Shown here in pieces: positions 8,721 to 16,895 of a stretch of DNA of 64,000 nt. Each line of letters begins with the position of its first letter. Position 1 is the stretch's first letter. Both the position numbers and the translations under genes were made by a program. This stretch comes from Oleidesulfovibrio alaskensis DSM 16109 (GTDB lineage Bacteria > Desulfobacterota > Desulfovibrionia > Desulfovibrionales > Desulfovibrionaceae): positions 372,001 through 436,000 of the forward strand of contig NZ_AXWQ01000005.1 in the NCBI RefSeq assembly GCF_000482745.1. The letters run 5' to 3'. The notes under the pieces are model-generated. The model did not search any database. It was not told where the DNA came from and saw only the letters and a program-made list of their open reading frames with translations.

Positions 8721-9473
8721 ATGAGCGATACCGGCAAAAAAAAACTTGGTGTCATTGTCGACACCGTACGCGAAAACGACGACACCACGAGCATATTCTT
8801 CCGGCCCGAAGATGACGAACGCTTCAAGGCATTCAGACCCGGACAATTCGCATCCATACGGGTGATGACCGAAGAAGGATGGAGTGAACCGCATCCGTTT
8901 ACCATATCAGGAGCTCCGGGCGATACGCTGCGCATGACCATCAAACGCAACGGCCGTTTTACCGGCGAAATCATTCCCGCGCTCAAGGCAGGCGTGCCCA
9001 TCCAGTGTGCCGGACCGTTCGGGGCTTTCTGCCGCGATATCGAAGGGGAAGAACAGATCGTATTTGTGGCGGGCGGCGTGGGCATAACACCGTTTCTCAG
9101 CGTGTTACGCCATTTTCGCAATACTGACGCCGCCAACAGCATAGTGCTTTTCTGGTGCAACAAAACCTACGCGGACGCGTTTGCCGCGCAGGAGCTGGAA
9201 GAGATTGCGGATACAATTGACCTGACGGTGGTGCATGTGCTCAGCCGTGAGCACAAACCCGATCTGTACGAAGAAGAGGACAAGCCCCGCATCCGTTTTG
9301 AAAAAGGGCACTTTTCGCGCCATATGCTGGAACGGCACATCCGTTCCACCACGGCGTCGTTTTATCTGTGCGGTCCGGGCCCCATGCAGGAGCATGTTCT
9401 GGACGAGATGGCCGCCTACGGCATAGACCCCGCAGGAGTGAACAAGGAACAGTTCGTCTTTACGGGAAAATAG
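8721..9473 (+). CDS. FAD/NAD(P)H oxidoreductase, ferredoxin reductase type
   Basis: A 250-residue flavin reductase of the ferredoxin-NADP reductase superfamily. The FAD-binding barrel has RPGQFASI and the HPFTISG motif (near residues 53-68); the nucleotide-binding half has GGVGITPFLSVL and the terminal YLCGPGPM motif. There is no C-terminal [2Fe-2S] ferredoxin domain, so it must pass electrons to a separate protein or act as a flavin reductase. The ATG at 8721 follows CGGAG. It is divergent from glutamate dehydrogenase, and the shared 180-bp region holds no strong promoter that I can assign. Partner unknown. Confidence 0.85.
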   Translation: MSDTGKKKLGVIVDTVRENDDTTSIFFRPEDDERFKAFRPGQFASIRVMTEEGWSEPHPFTISGAPGDTLRMTIKRNGRFTGEIIPALKAGVPIQCAGPFGAFCRDIEGEEQIVFVAGGVGITPFLSVLRHFRNTDAANSIVLFWCNKTYADAFAAQELEEIADTIDLTVVHVLSREHKPDLYEEEDKPRIRFEKGHFSRHMLERHIRSTTASFYLCGPGPMQEHVLDEMAAYGIDPAGVNKEQFVFTGK

Positions 9474-9572
9474 CAGGCATGCCCTCGGCGGTCTTTTTCT
9501 CCGCCGCCGCGCACGGGATGCGCGCCTGCACGCAACGCACCCCGCGCCGTTACAACATGGCATGCACAGCAT

Positions 9573-9911
9573 TCAGGAACCGCCCGCGACGGTTTCCTCC
9601 AGTGAAAGAAAGCGTTCCACGGCCCCCCGCACCGAGCCGCCGAAACCTATCCCCACACGGATACCGGCTTCGGCCAGCCCGAGGCGCGCTTTGGGACCGC
9701 ACTCGCCGCACAGTACAGCCACAGCGCCATACTCATGCAGCAACGCGGCCATGCGTCTGCCTGCTTTTTCCAGATCGTCACGGAAGGGATTTTCCACCGC
9801 TTTGCAGTCCATGTCTTCCGTAGAAACCAGCAGAAAATAGTCCGCTCTGCCGAAAACAGGCTCCACTCTGGCGTCCAGAGTTTTTCCGTCCGCCGCCACT
9901 GCAATAAGCAT
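9573..9911 (-). CDS. NifX/NifB-like dinitrogenase cofactor-family protein
   Basis: A 112-residue protein matching the small NifX/MTH1175-like family: MLIAVAADG...D.RVEPVFGRADYF at the start, a central LCGECGPKARLGLAEAGI segment and a glycine-rich end. Family members bind iron-sulfur-molybdenum precursors, but many stand-alone homologs in anaerobes are not tied to nitrogen fixation, and no nif genes are seen here. The CGEC pair could bind a metal or cluster. It runs convergently with the oxidoreductase gene and lies 66 bases downstream of thiE; it could be co-transcribed with none of its neighbours or be read from its own promoter. Confidence 0.8.
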   Translation of the reverse strand: MLIAVAADGKTLDARVEPVFGRADYFLLVSTEDMDCKAVENPFRDDLEKAGRRMAALLHEYGAVAVLCGECGPKARLGLAEAGIRVGIGFGGSVRGAVERFLSLEETVAGGS

Positions 9912-9976
9912 ACAGCCTCCCAGTTTTACTGTTATCCCTGTTTACGGATGCAACTGCCGGTCAGCACTGCGCCGGA

Positions 9977-10633
9977 TCATAAAGCGGCTGCCGCACGCCT
10001 TTTTCCGCGGGCAACGGCACGCAGTGTTGCTGCCGCCTGCTGCGGGTCCGGACTGGCGCAAATGGCAGAAACAACAGCAATGCCGTCTGCTCCCGCTTCA
10101 AAAACCTCAGCCGCATTATCCGGACCGATACCGCCTATGGCCACCAGCGGCAAAGAAAACCGCCGCCGCAGACCGCGCAGCCCTTCCAGCCCCCACGGCG
10201 CGGAAGTGTCTGTTTTTGTGGGGGTGGCAAATACGGGGCTCACGCCCATATAGTCGGCGCCGCAACGTTCCGCTTCCGCAGCCTGTTCAACGGATTCCAC
10301 CGACACGCCGATGACGGCACCGGCCCCCATGAGCCTGCGTGCATCAGCATAACGGATATCGCTCTGCCCGATATGCACCCCGTCGGCCCCGCAGGCCAGA
10401 GCCACATCCACCCGGTCGTTGACAAGCAGCGGAACCCCGCGGGGGGCCAGCAGCGCCCGCAGCGCCCGGCCAAGTTCGACAAACTCACGGGTGCAAAGCT
10501 GCTTTTCGCGCAGCTGCACCATGGTCACGCCGCCCTGCACGGCACGGGCCACCACATCTTCCAGCGTACCACTGACACACAGCGTACGGTCAGTGACCAG
10601 ATAAACCGAATAATCCGGCTGCATACGGGTCAC
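9977..10633 (-). CDS. thiE: thiamine-phosphate synthase
   Basis: A 218-residue TIM-barrel enzyme that joins HMP pyrophosphate and thiazole phosphate to make thiamine phosphate. Motifs in order: VYLVTDR, MVQLREK, LLVNDRVDVA, GADGVHIGQSD, GVSPVFATPTK and VAIGGI, all standard for ThiE. Its GTG start overlaps the TGA of thiM (GTGA), implying translational coupling; an internal ATG three codons on is an alternative. With thiM it forms a salvage module for the thiazole moiety. Confidence 0.95.
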   Translation of the reverse strand: MTRMQPDYSVYLVTDRTLCVSGTLEDVVARAVQGGVTMVQLREKQLCTREFVELGRALRALLAPRGVPLLVNDRVDVALACGADGVHIGQSDIRYADARRLMGAGAVIGVSVESVEQAAEAERCGADYMGVSPVFATPTKTDTSAPWGLEGLRGLRRRFSLPLVAIGGIGPDNAAEVFEAGADGIAVVSAICASPDPQQAAATLRAVARGKRRAAAAL

Positions 10634-11430
10634 CGCACAATCTCCACGCCGGCTTCGACATCAAATGACTGCATGCCGTACAGCGCATCAATAAAGTGCA
10701 TCTGAAAACTGCCCGGCCCTTTGGCCTTGCGCGAGGCCATGGTACCCGCCACGGCCATAACTCCCATGCCTGCGGCCGCGCCGTCCAGCACACTGCCGGC
10801 AACAGCCGCATGCGCCGCCACCAGAGCAGTGGCCGTGCAGCCCATGCCGGTAATACGGGGCATCATGTCGTGTCCGCCGCGCACCAGCACGTCGCTGGAA
10901 CCGTCGGTAATCAGATCTTCCGCCCCGCTGACAACAACCACGCAACCGAACTTACCGGCAAGTTCACGTGCGGCATCGGCGGCATCGGCAGCCTGATGTA
11001 TGCTGTCCACCCCTTTCGTGCGTGATCCGGCACCGGAAAGTGCCAGAATTTCAGAGGCATTACCGCGCAGTACGCTTATATTGAGTTCGCGCAGCAGATC
11101 AAGGCTTGTCCATGTACGCAGCGAAGACGCCCCAGCCCCCACGGGATCGAGCACCACAGGCACACCGCGCGACTGCGCGATGCGTCCGGCTGCGAACATG
11201 GACTCTATCCACGGTTTGCTCAGGGTGCCGATATTCAGCACCAGAGAAGAGCACAGACCGGCCAGTTCTTCCACCTCTTCCCGCGCATGAGCCATGACGG
11301 GAGATGCACCGGCGGCCAGCAGCGCGTTTGCGGTGGTATTCATCACTACATAGTTGGTTATATTATGCACCAGCGGAGCACCGGTACGGACGCGCTGTAC
11401 CGCGTCCCAGACGAAGCTATGTTCGCTCAT
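10630..11430 (-). CDS. thiM: hydroxyethylthiazole kinase
   Basis: A 266-residue ribokinase-like enzyme that phosphorylates hydroxyethylthiazole for thiamine salvage. Visible motifs: PLVHNITNYVVMNTTAN at the start, substrate loop GASPVMAHA, VVLDPVGAGAS, RGNASEI and the catalytic ITGMGCTATALVAA anion hole. Length is normal for ThiM. thiE follows with a four-base overlap. I looked for a TPP riboswitch in the upstream leader and did not find its conserved CTGAGA-type core, so control of this pair is unclear. Confidence 0.95.
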   Translation of the reverse strand: MSEHSFVWDAVQRVRTGAPLVHNITNYVVMNTTANALLAAGASPVMAHAREEVEELAGLCSSLVLNIGTLSKPWIESMFAAGRIAQSRGVPVVLDPVGAGASSLRTWTSLDLLRELNISVLRGNASEILALSGAGSRTKGVDSIHQAADAADAARELAGKFGCVVVVSGAEDLITDGSSDVLVRGGHDMMPRITGMGCTATALVAAHAAVAGSVLDGAAAGMGVMAVAGTMASRKAKGPGSFQMHFIDALYGMQSFDVEAGVEIVR

Positions 11431-11603
11431 TGAAAATCTTCTCCTTATTTATCACTGTTTTCACGCACTCACTGTAGCGCGGACAGCCGGTCACGTCCAT
11501 TGCATGCTCTAAAAAGTATTGCAGGATGCGAGCGGCACAGAAAGCACCGTGCCGTAAACCTGTTACAGCAGCGCGCCCCGGACGCGGCAACTGTGCGGCG
11601 CAC

Positions 11604-11626
11604 AAAAAAGCCGCCCGCAGGCGGCT
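11604..11626 (-). terminator. terminator after the aminotransferase gene
   Basis: GCCGCC/GGCGGC stem with a CGCA loop (11610-11625), extended by an A-T pair and followed by six Ts on the minus strand, about 85 bases past the aminotransferase stop. It separates that gene from thiM. Confidence 0.85.
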
Positions 11627-11708
11627 ATCGTTTTTACAGAATAATTCAGCGGAAAAGGCGTCCGTCACGGGGCCTAAGTCCCGTTTGCCGTCAGCCATGC
11701 GCCGCGGA

Positions 11709-12881
11709 TCACGCCAGCACTTCGTGCAGGCAGGCTCCCAGCCTTGCTATGCCTTCGCGTATGGTCTCTTCGCTGGCATTGGAATAATTCAGCCGGAACG
11801 TATTGGACGTGCCGTCCACGTAAAACGGTCTGCCCGGCACAAAAGCTACATCACGCTCAAGCGCCTTGCGGAAGACCACCTCCGCATCACACTGCTCCGG
11901 CAGCGTACACCACAGGAACATACCGCCTTCCGGCTCGGTATACTGCACCTGCTGCGGAAAATGTTCTCTTATGGCCTCCACCATCACATCCCTGTGACGG
12001 CCGTACAGGCTGCGGATGGACGCAATGTGACCGTCCACGTCGTTCTGTTCGAGAAAACGATACAGCACACGCTGGTTGAATGTCGGAGTGTGCAGGTCCG
12101 AAGCCTGCTTGACGGTGACCAGCTTATCCATGAGCTCTGCGGGAGCGCACACCCAGCCCAGCCTGAGACCGGGGGCCACCACCTTGGAAAACGACCCCAG
12201 CAGCACCGAAGGCGCACCGTTCATATATGCTTTGACGGGCGGCAGTGCCTGCCCCTTGAACCGCAGCTCTCCGTAGGGGTTGTCCTCAACCAGCAGACAG
12301 TCAGACTGCGCCATCAGCCGTGCGGTTTCGCGTCGTGTGGCTTCGGTATAACTTATGCCCGAAGGGTTCTGAAAACTGGGGACAGCATAAAACAGCTTGG
12401 GCGAACCTGCCTGCAAAGCCCTGTCCAGTGCCTGCGTATCCACCCCGTCGGCGGTCAGTTCCAGCGTGGAAAAAGCCGCGCGGTACATGCTGAAACACTG
12501 AATGGCACCCAGATAGCCGGGCCTTTCAAGCAGCACTCCGTCACCGTCGTCCAGCATGGCTTTGGCAACAATATCCAGTCCCTGCTGCGATCCTCCGGTT
12601 ATGAGAATTTCATCAGGAGTCACGCTCAGGCCCTGCGCGGCATAACGTTCTGCAATCCAGCGGCGCAGCGGAAGATACCCCTCCGTCGTGCTGTACTGCA
12701 GGGTCTGCGCCCCGCATTCCTTCATTTCCTCTGCTGCGGCCGCAGCAAGCCCCGCCACCGGAAACGAATCGGGATTCGGTAGTCCGCCGGCGAATGAAAT
12801 CACTTCAGGTCGTGCGGTAACTTTAAGAATCTCGCGAATATACGAGCGGTGCACAGTATTCATTCTTCCGGCAAAACGCAT
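11709..12881 (-). CDS. PLP-dependent aminotransferase (class I/II, 2-aminoadipate/LysN type)
   Basis: A 390-residue fold-type I aminotransferase of the MocR/LysN-like branch without a regulator domain. It starts with the family's VISFAGGLPNPDSFPV, has the cofactor-stacking GGSQQGLDI segment, the LLVEDNPYGELRF aspartate that contacts the pyridine ring, the GSFSKVVAPGLRLGW Schiff-base lysine and an FRLNYSN carboxylate-binding arginine near the end. The substrate is probably a hydrophobic or long-chain amino acid with 2-oxoglutarate, but is not certain. ATG at 12881 chosen (GGGG upstream); the longer reading would need a TTG. It is followed by a clear terminator. Confidence 0.88.
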   Translation of the reverse strand: MRFAGRMNTVHRSYIREILKVTARPEVISFAGGLPNPDSFPVAGLAAAAAEEMKECGAQTLQYSTTEGYLPLRRWIAERYAAQGLSVTPDEILITGGSQQGLDIVAKAMLDDGDGVLLERPGYLGAIQCFSMYRAAFSTLELTADGVDTQALDRALQAGSPKLFYAVPSFQNPSGISYTEATRRETARLMAQSDCLLVEDNPYGELRFKGQALPPVKAYMNGAPSVLLGSFSKVVAPGLRLGWVCAPAELMDKLVTVKQASDLHTPTFNQRVLYRFLEQNDVDGHIASIRSLYGRHRDVMVEAIREHFPQQVQYTEPEGGMFLWCTLPEQCDAEVVFRKALERDVAFVPGRPFYVDGTSNTFRLNYSNASEETIREGIARLGACLHEVLA

Positions 12882-12913
12882 GAGTTGCCCCCATAAACAC
12901 AATCAGTAAAAGA

Positions 12914-13756
12914 TTACTCCGCGGCGGCGGTCAGCTCCGCCGACAGTGCGGGACCGATTCCCACTATGGATATACCATGTTTATCGGCCAGAGAGATACT
13001 CTCCTCTCTGTCGAAAAACAATGTATTTCCTGCCTGATAGCAAAGACATGTGTATCCGCCCTGTGCCAGAGTGCGCACAGTTGCCAGCCCGAGAGCGGGC
13101 AGGTCGATACGCTCGTCCTGTCCCGGCTTCACAAACTTCAGCGCCACACAGCCGTCTCCGCCCAGTTCGCCCCCGCGGCGCAGCGTGGCGTCCGTGCCTT
13201 CCAGACCTTCCACGGCTACCACCATACCGCGCCTGACAACCAAGCACTGCCCGATATCCAGCGCGCCTATCTGCATGGCCACAGGCCACCCGTAACGGAT
13301 ATCCTGCCATTCTTCGGCAGAAGGCTGCCTGCGGGTAAGCACTCCTTCCGGCCCGCGCAGCCCGGGCACCAGTTCCGCAGCCTGCACTATGACAAGCCCT
13401 TCGGATTCCAGTTCGGCCAGCACTGCACGCAGCAGCACATCGTCGCCTTTGGAGCGCAACCGGAAAAGCACCTTGGCCGCGCGCATGTCGGGCCGCAGAT
13501 CAAGAGCACGGGGTTTGCTGATGGCTCCGGCAAAACAAAGCCGCGTCACACCAGCGGACACAAAAAAATCTATCAGCCTGCCCAGCTGCCCGAGATGGAG
13601 CATGGACCATACATCGGCCTCGTGTTCCAGTGCGGAGTCCGTGTGCCCCTGAAAGCCGCACATGACCACCCTGTGCCCCTCCAGACGGGCGGCACGGGCC
13701 ACCAGCATGGGAAACTGTCCGCTGCCGGCAATGATTCCTATGGATTCCTGATTCAT
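12914..13756 (-). CDS. lpxI: UDP-2,3-diacylglucosamine diphosphatase, LpxI type
   Basis: A 280-residue LpxI-family protein (formerly DUF1009), which hydrolyses UDP-2,3-diacylglucosamine to lipid X in lipid A synthesis, replacing LpxH. The start IGIIAGSGQFPMLVA, the mid segment FAGAISKPRALDLRPD, the KGDDVLLRAV and the C-terminal FVKPGQDERIDLPALG...T segment are characteristic. The ATG at 13756 is preceded by AGGACAG. It is last in the lpx block; a hairpin between lpxA and this gene may reduce its expression. Cytoplasmic, membrane-associated. Confidence 0.92.
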   Translation of the reverse strand: MNQESIGIIAGSGQFPMLVARAARLEGHRVVMCGFQGHTDSALEHEADVWSMLHLGQLGRLIDFFVSAGVTRLCFAGAISKPRALDLRPDMRAAKVLFRLRSKGDDVLLRAVLAELESEGLVIVQAAELVPGLRGPEGVLTRRQPSAEEWQDIRYGWPVAMQIGALDIGQCLVVRRGMVVAVEGLEGTDATLRRGGELGGDGCVALKFVKPGQDERIDLPALGLATVRTLAQGGYTCLCYQAGNTLFFDREESISLADKHGISIVGIGPALSAELTAAAE

Positions 13757-13856
13757 ATGCTGTCCTGCCTCATCATGCATATACACCCCGCGGGGTGGTG
13801 GCCATGCCTGCCTGCCACCCGCGCCGCACACGGCGGCGATGCGACCGTGTGCAGAC

Positions 13857-13893
13857 AAAACAGGGGAAAGAAGGCCGTGCCCGCTTTCCCCTG
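13857..13893 (-). terminator. hairpin between lpxA and lpxI
   Basis: A 10-bp perfect stem (CAGGGGAAAG 13861-13870 with CTTTCCCCTG 13884-13893) followed on the minus strand by TTTT. The short T-run suggests a leaky terminator or an attenuator setting a lower level of LpxI. Confidence 0.6.
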
Positions 13894-13921
13894 CTTGGTA
13901 TTTCAGTTGACCGGCCGTGTA

Positions 13922-14707
13922 CTATTCCACGGACAGAATCCCCCGCTCGCTGCTGCGGATAAACTCCACAAAATTGAGCACTTCAGGGAAGTTTCCATAC
14001 TCGTATTCCAGCTGTTCCAAGGCCTCCTTACGGGGAGTTTCGGAATGCCAGATCAGCCGGTAAGCGCTTTTCAGCGCCGCTATGAGATCGCGGGAAGCCT
14101 TTGCCCGGCGCAGCCCGACAAGATTGGGCCCGTGCACGCCGGCGCGGTTACCCACGGCCAGCATAAAGGGCGGCAGGTCCTGCGCGATGCCGCTCATACC
14201 GCCCACAAAGGCGTTGCGGCCGATGCGCACAAACTGATGCACCGCTGAAAGACCGGCCAGAATGGCATGGTCTTCCACGGTCACATGCCCCGCCAGAGTG
14301 GCGCCGTTGGACATGATGATGCCGTCTTTCACGTGGCAGTCATGCGCCACATGAGTATAGGCCATAAGCAGGTTATCACTGCCCACCACGGTCTTTGCGC
14401 CTCCGCCTTCGGTTCCGCGGTGCAGAGTGGCAAACTCGCGTATACGGTTGCGGTCGCCTATCTCAAGCCACGATTCCTCACCGTGAAACTTGAGATCCTG
14501 CGGTTCGCCGCCCACGGCGGCATAAGAATAGATATGGTTGTCCGTTCCCATGCGGGTATACTGCTTGACCGAAGCAAAGGCATCAATGCGGCAACGGTCG
14601 CCGATGACGGTGTTTGCCTCGACAACGGCGCACGGCCCGATGACAACGTCTTCTCCGATAACGGCCTTGCTGTCCACAAAGGCGGAAGGATGAATCTGCG
14701 CAGCCAC
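13922..14707 (-). CDS. lpxA: UDP-N-acetylglucosamine acyltransferase
   Basis: A 261-residue left-handed beta-helix enzyme that puts the first acyl chain on UDP-GlcNAc in lipid A synthesis. It begins IHPSAFVDSKAVIGEDVVIGP with hexapeptide repeats through about residue 185, has the catalytic histidine segment MAYTHVAHDCHV, and ends in the usual alpha-helical domain (from about 195). The start is a GTG at 14707 with GAGGATAT upstream, immediately after fabZ. Part of ompH-lpxD-fabZ-lpxA-lpxI. Confidence 0.96.
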   Translation of the reverse strand: MAAQIHPSAFVDSKAVIGEDVVIGPCAVVEANTVIGDRCRIDAFASVKQYTRMGTDNHIYSYAAVGGEPQDLKFHGEESWLEIGDRNRIREFATLHRGTEGGGAKTVVGSDNLLMAYTHVAHDCHVKDGIIMSNGATLAGHVTVEDHAILAGLSAVHQFVRIGRNAFVGGMSGIAQDLPPFMLAVGNRAGVHGPNLVGLRRAKASRDLIAALKSAYRLIWHSETPRKEALEQLEYEYGNFPEVLNFVEFIRSSERGILSVE

Positions 14708-14708
14708 G

Positions 14709-15173
14709 CTACATATCCTCTCTGTTCATGACAGCGGCGGTCATTTCGGCTTCGGCAGCAAGCTGTCCGTCCACATAGGCTTTGCCTTCCATCTTCCACA
14801 GCTTTAGCTTGTGGCGCAAAAGGCGGCAATGCAGCTCCAGCCTGTCGCCGGGGTATACCGGCTTTCTGAAGCGCACTCTTTCCATGCCTGTAAACAGAAA
14901 AAGCTTACCTTCAACGCTGGTGTCGGTGCTTTTGACCACCAGAATGCCACCGGCCTGAGCAAGCGCTTCCATAATGAGCACGCCGGGCATTACCGGCACA
15001 TCAGGAAAATGCCCCTGAAAAAAAGGCTCGTTCATGGTGACGTTTTTTACAGCGGTAATGCACTCGCCGGGGGTGTAGTCGAGCACTCTGTCCACCAGCA
15101 GAAAAGGATACCGGTGCGGCAGCAGTCCCAGAATCTGTCGAATATCCAAAATGCTTTTCGCCTTGTCGTTCAT
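14709..15173 (-). CDS. fabZ: 3-hydroxyacyl-ACP dehydratase FabZ
   Basis: A 154-residue hot-dog dehydratase for fatty-acid synthesis. It has LPHRYPFLLVDRVLDY at the start and the active-site helix region FFQGHFPDVPVMPGVLIMEALAQAGG, with histidine and glutamate in place. The ATG overlaps the TGA of lpxD by one base. Its place between lpxD and lpxA is the classic arrangement balancing phospholipid and lipid A use of hydroxyacyl-ACP. Confidence 0.96.
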   Translation of the reverse strand: MNDKAKSILDIRQILGLLPHRYPFLLVDRVLDYTPGECITAVKNVTMNEPFFQGHFPDVPVMPGVLIMEALAQAGGILVVKSTDTSVEGKLFLFTGMERVRFRKPVYPGDRLELHCRLLRHKLKLWKMEGKAYVDGQLAAEAEMTAAVMNREDM

Positions 15174-16216
15174 CAGCTATCCCTGCCTGATTCGCCTTTC
15201 AGCGTCTCAAGCTCTTTTTCTAATTTTCTCAGCCGCTTGTACATGTCAGGCAGTTTAGGCATCACCGTCAGTGTACGCATGTACACATCGCGCTCAACCG
15301 CAGGCTGTCCGCCCATGGTCTTGCCCGGCTCTATGCTTCTGGCTATGCCCGATTTAGGCCCGACGGTCACATCGTCACCTATGGTAAGGTGTCCGGCAAC
15401 CCCCACCTGACCGGCCATGGTCACTCTGTCACCCACGTGCGTGCTGCCGGAAATGCCCACCTGCGCAACGATAAGACAATCGTTGCCGATGGTGACATTG
15501 TGCCCCACCTGAACCAGATTATCCATCTTGGTGCCGTCACCAATGGTGGTCACACCCAGCACGGCGCGGTCTATGGCGGTATTGGCCCCGATTTCCACAT
15601 CGTTGCCGACATGCACCCTGCCTATCTGCGGAATTTTCTGAATCCCGTATTCGGTACGGGCAAAGCCGAACCCGTCGGCCCCCAGAACAACTCCGGAATG
15701 CAGCACACAGTCGTCACCCACGGTTGTGGCAGCCATCAGCGTCACATTGGGATACAACAGGCAGTTTTCACCCACCGCACAGTCTTCCCCTACATAGCAG
15801 CCGGGAAAGAGCGTGGTTCCCTCACCTATACGCGCTCTGGCCCCTATGTAGACATGCGGGTAAATGGTGCAGCCGCCGCCTATTTCCGCTTCCGGATGAA
15901 TGTATGCCATATCGCTGATGCCGCTGAAGCTGCCCTGCGGTCTGGCAAACAGATGCAAGGTACGGCCGAAGTCAAAATAGGGGTTGGCGCTGATAAGCGC
16001 GGTTTCCACCTGACCGGCGTATTCCTCGCTCACTATGACAGCTGCCGCCCGGGTACCGGCCAGCATGGGAATGTATTTCGGATTAGCCAGAAAGCTGATT
16101 TCTTCCGGTCCAGCCGCTTCAAGCGTGTTCACACCCGAAATTTCGCGGTCCGGACCTTTGAGCTTCAGCCCCAGTGCTCCGGCTATATCCGAAACCTTCA
16201 TGACGGTTTTCTGCAT
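15173..16216 (-). CDS. lpxD: UDP-3-O-(3-hydroxyacyl)glucosamine N-acyltransferase
   Basis: A 347-residue LpxD, the third lipid A enzyme. An N-terminal uridine-binding domain (about residues 1-105, with EISFLANPKY) precedes a long run of hexapeptide repeats (about 108-310) forming the left-handed helix; NLVQVGHNVTIG carries the catalytic histidine. The C-terminal ~35 residues form a helix that is longer and more charged than usual. Directly downstream of ompH and overlapping fabZ by one base. Confidence 0.96.
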   Translation of the reverse strand: MQKTVMKVSDIAGALGLKLKGPDREISGVNTLEAAGPEEISFLANPKYIPMLAGTRAAAVIVSEEYAGQVETALISANPYFDFGRTLHLFARPQGSFSGISDMAYIHPEAEIGGGCTIYPHVYIGARARIGEGTTLFPGCYVGEDCAVGENCLLYPNVTLMAATTVGDDCVLHSGVVLGADGFGFARTEYGIQKIPQIGRVHVGNDVEIGANTAIDRAVLGVTTIGDGTKMDNLVQVGHNVTIGNDCLIVAQVGISGSTHVGDRVTMAGQVGVAGHLTIGDDVTVGPKSGIARSIEPGKTMGGQPAVERDVYMRTLTVMPKLPDMYKRLRKLEKELETLKGESGRDS

Positions 16217-16228
16217 GTGCCCGTCTTA

Positions 16229-16762
16229 CTACTTTTTGGCACCGGCGCGCCAGATGCGGTTCACTTCAACCATCACCTCGGCGGTTACGTCCAGTTCGGG
16301 GTTGGCGTACACCACACCGGCATTGGTGGCATCGTAAATAGCAGCCATATTGTTCTTTTTGCCGTATTCATTGCAGGCTTTGGCAATGATGGTCAGAATG
16401 TCCTGACGAATCTGGGCATCGGCAGACTGCACTTTGCGGGTAAAGGTGCGGGCCTGATCTTCAAGATCACGCTTCAGACGCACAAATTCCACCTTTTTAT
16501 CTTCGCGGGCTTCGGGCGTGAGAGCAGCAGCCTGCAGACGCAGCTGCTCGGACATTTTTTTCAGCTCTTCAGATTTTTTATCGATTTCTTTCTTTTCAGC
16601 AGAAAAGCTTTCTTCCATTTTTTTCTTGGCTTCGGCAGCCGGTTCGCTTTCAAGCATCAGCTTTTTAAGGTTGATCAGGCCGATTTTCTGGGGACCGGCT
16701 GCCTGTGCGGGAGCGGCGGCAAAAAGGGAAAGTGCGATGATCGCAAGCAGAATTTTACGCAT
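16229..16762 (-). CDS. periplasmic chaperone OmpH/Skp
   Basis: A 177-residue secreted protein with a signal peptide (about residues 1-21, ending APAQA) and a long, lysine/glutamate-rich alpha-hairpin, the Skp jellyfish-tentacle part, between residues about 38 and 125. Skp holds unfolded outer-membrane proteins on their way to BamA. The start has CAGGAGAG before it. It is first in the lpx operon, a promoter candidate lies at 16853-16881, and a striking palindrome lies in its leader. Confidence 0.9.
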   Translation of the reverse strand: MRKILLAIIALSLFAAAPAQAAGPQKIGLINLKKLMLESEPAAEAKKKMEESFSAEKKEIDKKSEELKKMSEQLRLQAAALTPEAREDKKVEFVRLKRDLEDQARTFTRKVQSADAQIRQDILTIIAKACNEYGKKNNMAAIYDATNAGVVYANPELDVTAEVMVEVNRIWRAGAKK

Positions 16763-16799
16763 TAAAGCTCTCCTGTGAGTCTTTTATTGGCAACGAATA

Positions 16800-16818
16800 C
16801 ACAGGGTTGAACCCTGTG
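16800..16818 (-). promoter_or_regulatory. perfect 9-1-9 palindrome in the ompH-lpx leader
   Basis: CACAGGGTT, one base, AACCCTGTG: a perfect inverted repeat 38 bases upstream of the ompH start and about 30-45 bases beyond the predicted transcription start. The one-base centre and lack of a T-run argue for a protein-binding operator over a terminator, although a short RNA hairpin is possible. Confidence 0.45.
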
Positions 16819-16852
16819 ACACTTCATGCTGTTCTGGGGTTAAAGATTAAGT

Positions 16853-16881
16853 GGAATACCGCCATGCGGGGCACCCGTCAA
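16853..16881 (-). promoter_or_regulatory. sigma-70-type promoter for ompH-lpxD-fabZ-lpxA
   Basis: On the minus strand TTGACG (16876-16881) and TATTCC (16853-16858) are separated by exactly 17 bases, starting just after the amiC stop codon. It would give a leader of about 80 bases that contains the 16800-16818 palindrome. Confidence 0.55.
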
Positions 16882-16895
16882 GCGGCAGAGAAACA

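Noticed and set aside
11431..11600. Possible TPP riboswitch before thiM-thiE.
   Set aside because: I searched the minus-strand leader for the conserved CTGAGA core and the later ACCTGAT segment and found neither, only ordinary sequence and the terminator of the upstream gene.
11417..11698. A 93-codon minus-strand frame overlapping the thiM start.
   Set aside because: It runs through the aminotransferase terminator and into thiM in another frame, with no ribosome site.
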